This document shows positions 21,819-24,106 of a stretch of DNA of 24,106 nucleotides, one piece after another. A model generated the notes under the pieces. It made no database searches. It was not told the DNA's origin and saw nothing but the letters and a program-made list of their open reading frames with translations. The translations under genes and the position numbers were made by a program. The DNA is taken from the NCBI GenBank assembly GCA_027596035.1, contig JADGJA010000315.1, positions 1 through 24,106 on the forward strand. The letters are read 5' to 3'. How positions within the stretch are numbered: the stretch's first letter is position 1; each line of letters opens with the position of its first letter. This DNA is from Thoreauomyces humboldtii. Taxonomy: Eukaryota; Chytridiomycota; Chytridiomycetes; Spizellomycetales; Powellomycetaceae.

Positions 21819-23552
21819 ATGTCCGCGGAACAAGATCCCGTCGTCGTCGCGGCCCCTGCCGTCGTCAAAGTTCCCGTCGTGGTGACGGCAACGACCACCG
21901 AGAAGAAGCCAGTAACGAACAGTGCTGGGTATCTTCCCGCAGCGGCCAAACCTCCTCCATCTCCTCCAGCAAGCTGGGCCAGGAGGATCAGGCTCTTTGC
22001 GCGCGTCCTTGGGTTGACGTTCTTTGGATGCATCGCCTTCGCCATCTTGTCCGGAAACTCGAGCCTCTCCTTGCTCAAGAACAACCTCTTCAACATCTGG
22101 ACCCCCGGAGCTGGTCACAGCAGCAATGTGCCGGGTCCGTTCATCGAACAGTGGACGTTCAAGGTGAGTCGGGAAGCATGCCAGCGTAAATTCATGTCAC
22201 CGTCGCTGGATCCTAAACTGTCACTTGCTTTTTCAGACCGTACTGCCCGACGCAACTGGCTCCGTTACCTTCATTCCCGGAATCTTCGAGCCTTCCAAGC
22301 GTGAGAAGTTCGTTCAGGGTGTCACAGATCCTCGTCAGACCCCGCACGCCTTTGTCATGGTCGTGCGGTCGGAACCCGTAGTGGAGCTCCTCTATTATCG
22401 TTACGCCCCGTGGGATTTCGCTGTGACTCCCACCAACTCGGAAGATGAGACCATCGGCTTCTCTGTACGCATCGGCAACTCGACCTTCGGGACCGACGGC
22501 CTGCACCTTGACCTGGACTCTAGGCACCTTTCCTACACTTCGGAGGGAGACTATGCTCGTTTCGTTCGTAAGGCTCTGGACGATCGTCACGCTGTGCATC
22601 CTCACCTGGAGAAGCTCCACAAGCACATCGCGGACCTCGGACTTCCTGTTCTGTTGGAAAAGGAGTTGGAGCGAAAGCCGCTCAGCATCAAGGGCGATAT
22701 TGCGTTCACCGACATGACTGGATTCAAGTCTTCTCCGTTGATCCCCAACCTCATGGGTCCCCTCGCATACGTCCCTCTCATGCAGACTTACCACAATCTA
22801 GTCAGCCACAACCACGACGCTTCCGGAACCGTGCAGTTCCTCAACGTGGACGGATCCAAGGAGCGTTCCTACGTTCTGCACGGTGGGGTAGGATCCATCG
22901 ACCAGATGCACGGCACAGCCGCTGCGGACAACTGGATCCATCTGCAGACCAACTCGTTTATCAAGGAGAAGGGATCGTCGCTGTCGGTGAGTCTTTCGAA
23001 AACTTCCGATGCTACACTTGGATCCGGGCACTGAACTCTCATGTCGTATTTTCTTAGGTGACGGTCGTTGACGTCCCCTTCCTGAACCCGCGTGGACGCA
23101 TCGCCAACTTCATCTGGTACTTCCCCTTCATCGGCGAGAGGCTGGTCTCCGATCTTCACGTGACAACCTACCTGGTGACCCTCCACCATGCCTCCACTTC
23201 GAAGACCCACAACCTCGGAACTTACACGCTGGCCTCCCTCGCCGCCCTCTCGATCGACTCTCCCATCGGATCCTCCGAGGAGCACGTGTCGTTGAGGTTC
23301 AAGAACTTCTCCGGGGAGACCGAGCTCATCGTCGATGCTCGAAGGGGACTCGGCGGTGGCGTGCCCGTCGCCGGTGCCAGGATGGAGAGGGACAGGATGG
23401 GGCTCGTGGCCGAGAGGTCGTTCGACGCCGAGATCGACGTCGTTCTGACCGTCGATGGCAAGGTCGTGTTCGAGGACACGGGTAGGGCCGGAACCATGGA
23501 GGTCGCGGGCGACATGGCCAGGCTCACCAACGGAGTCTGGAGGCTGGAGTAG
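21819..23552 (+). CDS. Membrane-anchored tocopherol-cyclase-like protein
   Basis: Exons: 21819-22163, 22237-22986, 23058-23552 (529 aa); all junctions are GTGAGT...AG in phase 0. Residues 1-50 are rich in Val, Ala and Pro. WARRIR then leads into one hydrophobic segment (about 60-77), so a type II topology with a cytoplasmic tail is likely. The remainder reads like the tocopherol-cyclase-like (calycin-fold) family: PFIEQWTFK at 107-115 where the family has a Glu-Gly-Trp-Tyr-Phe-Lys block, then FIPGIFEP, HAFVMVV, a long-spaced IGNSTFGTDGLHLDL, MGPLAYVPLMQTYHNLVSHN, HGGVGSID and NWIHLQTNSF, ending in beta-rich sequence. The substrate is unknown. The family motif is altered (Gln for Gly, Thr for Tyr), so cyclase activity should not be assumed. 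Its codons are strongly C-ending, more so than VPS13, consistent with good expression. I assign the family by motif order only. Confidence 0.65.
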
Positions 23553-23752
23553 CGGGAGAAGAGCATAATGGGGAGGCCGGAGATGTCTTTGACGCTTTGG
23601 CGCTCCCCGTTCTTTTTATTCGGCTAGACCCCATCAACTTCCTAGACTTTTTCATTCGAATTCATCGCATCTTTTATCAGAAACCGAACTTGGATGTCCT
23701 TTTTTGTTCTATTTTCTGTTCATTCCCTCGACCCCCGAAACGGCATGTAAGT
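23553..23752. other. Convergent 3' interval
   Basis: This 200-bp AT-richer stretch (TTTTTATTCGG, TTTTTTGTTCTATTTTC) lies between the stop codons of the membrane protein gene and bL35. It fits two converging 3' UTRs. Confidence 0.6.
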
Positions 23753-23930
23753 CTAGCGCATGTAGTGCTTCTTCCAGTAAGGCACGAGCTTCCGGAGGAG
23801 CTTCTTCTGAGTTGTGGTGGCCAAGACACGTCGCTTCTTTGACTTTCGCTTCCACGTGCGCATCTTGCGGTTCAGATGCCTGCGTCCGGCCTGAGCTCGC
23901 TTGAACATGCCGTCTCCCGAGACCATCCAT
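23753..23930 (-). CDS. MRPL35: Mitochondrial ribosomal protein bL35, 3' exon (partial)
   Basis: Component of the mitochondrial large ribosomal subunit. The exon begins after a clear acceptor (branch TACTGAC, then TTTCCTCAG at 23931-23940) and ends with TAG at 23753-23755. It encodes about 58 residues, very rich in Lys and Arg: MFKRAQAGRRHLNRKMR, then WKRKSKKRR, and the family-typical end KKLLRKLVPYWKK. This matches the bL35 pattern of FKR..AG..HL..K..KRKR and a terminal LPY-like block. The expected N-terminal presequence exon is not seen: no donor is found in the readable sequence up to 24017, where the homopolymer end begins. The first base of the exon completes a codon from the missing exon. 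The ATG at 23928-23930 is out of frame and not the start. Confidence 0.88.
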
Positions 23931-24017
23931 CTGAGGAAAGTACAGAAATTAAGAGTGGTCAGTACAAAGCCGGGGTCGAAGTGTTCCCTCCGGAGTTCGT
24001 TTCTCTCGCCTGTGTTT

Positions 24018-24106
24018 GGGGGGGGGGGGGGGGGTTTTTTTAAAAAGGGGGCCCCGGGGCCCGGGGGGTTTGGGGGGGTTGGTTTTTTGGTTTTGGGGGT
24101 GGGAGC
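24018..24106. other. Homopolymer-run contig end, probably unreliable
   Basis: From 24018 the sequence is almost only homopolymer runs: 17 G, then 7 T, 5 A, 5 G, 4 C, 4 G, 3 C, 6 G and so on to the end. Real fungal sequence does not normally change to this abruptly next to a normal gene. It looks like low-quality terminal base calls in the assembly. Confidence 0.75.

Noticed and set aside
21819..23552. DUF3712-type fungal membrane protein
   Set aside because: Similar topology (tail plus one membrane helix), but the motif order of the lumenal part fits the tocopherol-cyclase-like family better.
23709..23930. Frame starting at the ATG 23928-23930
   Set aside because: Out of frame with the Lys/Arg-rich bL35 sequence, and the ATG lies directly after a splice acceptor.
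1..24106. CRISPR arrays, transposons, defence islands or bacterial operons
   Set aside because: No regularly spaced repeats, transposase or integrase motifs, or polycistronic layout; every gene is a eukaryotic intron-containing unit.

Overview
The window is nuclear DNA from a compact, intron-rich eukaryote. Genes are closely packed, and the 45 or so introns I could place are mostly 46-109 bp with GT-AG ends. Many carry a CTNAC-type branch site 10-30 bases before the acceptor. This, together with the gene set (VPS13, a DDX60-type helicase, mitochondrial ClpP, mitochondrial ribosomal protein bL35), suggests a fungus or close relative. One gene encodes a TSNAXIP1-N-like domain, a family I associate with ciliated or flagellated cells. 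If that reading is right, a zoosporic (chytrid-type) fungus or another flagellate fits better than a yeast or mushroom. The species cannot be named from the sequence.

Layout. Bases 1-817 hold no gene I can support, only a G-rich heptamer repeat and a decayed 41-bp tandem duplication. Bases 818-11378 (minus) are a complete VPS13 lipid-transfer protein gene with 23 exons, about 3063 codons. It shares a 266-bp divergent promoter, with a perfect TGACGTCA site, with a DDX60-like Ski2-family RNA helicase gene at 11645-17842 (plus, 12 exons, about 1822 codons). The apparently empty interval after it contains a TATA box and a U2 spliceosomal snRNA gene (about 18324-18505) with all expected stems, the branch-site-pairing GTAGTA and an Sm site. 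Next come a TSNAXIP1-N-like coiled-coil gene (18875-20295, plus) and, convergent and only 64 bp away, mitochondrial ClpP (20360-21428, minus, complete catalytic triad). ClpP shares a 390-bp divergent interval with a gene at 21819-23552 (plus) for a single-pass membrane protein whose lumenal part resembles tocopherol-cyclase-like proteins. The right end carries the 3' exon of mitochondrial bL35 (minus). Its 5' part runs into about 90 bases of homopolymer runs that look like unreliable contig-end sequence.

Working together. This is a mosaic of housekeeping genes, not an operon or defence island. The common themes are membrane lipid handling (VPS13 and possibly the tocopherol-cyclase-like protein), RNA metabolism (DDX60-like helicase, U2) and mitochondrial proteostasis and translation (ClpP, bL35). 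Exon models were built by eye from splice consensus, phase continuity and family conservation. All four complete multi-exon models with a recognised family product keep an open frame to the stop.
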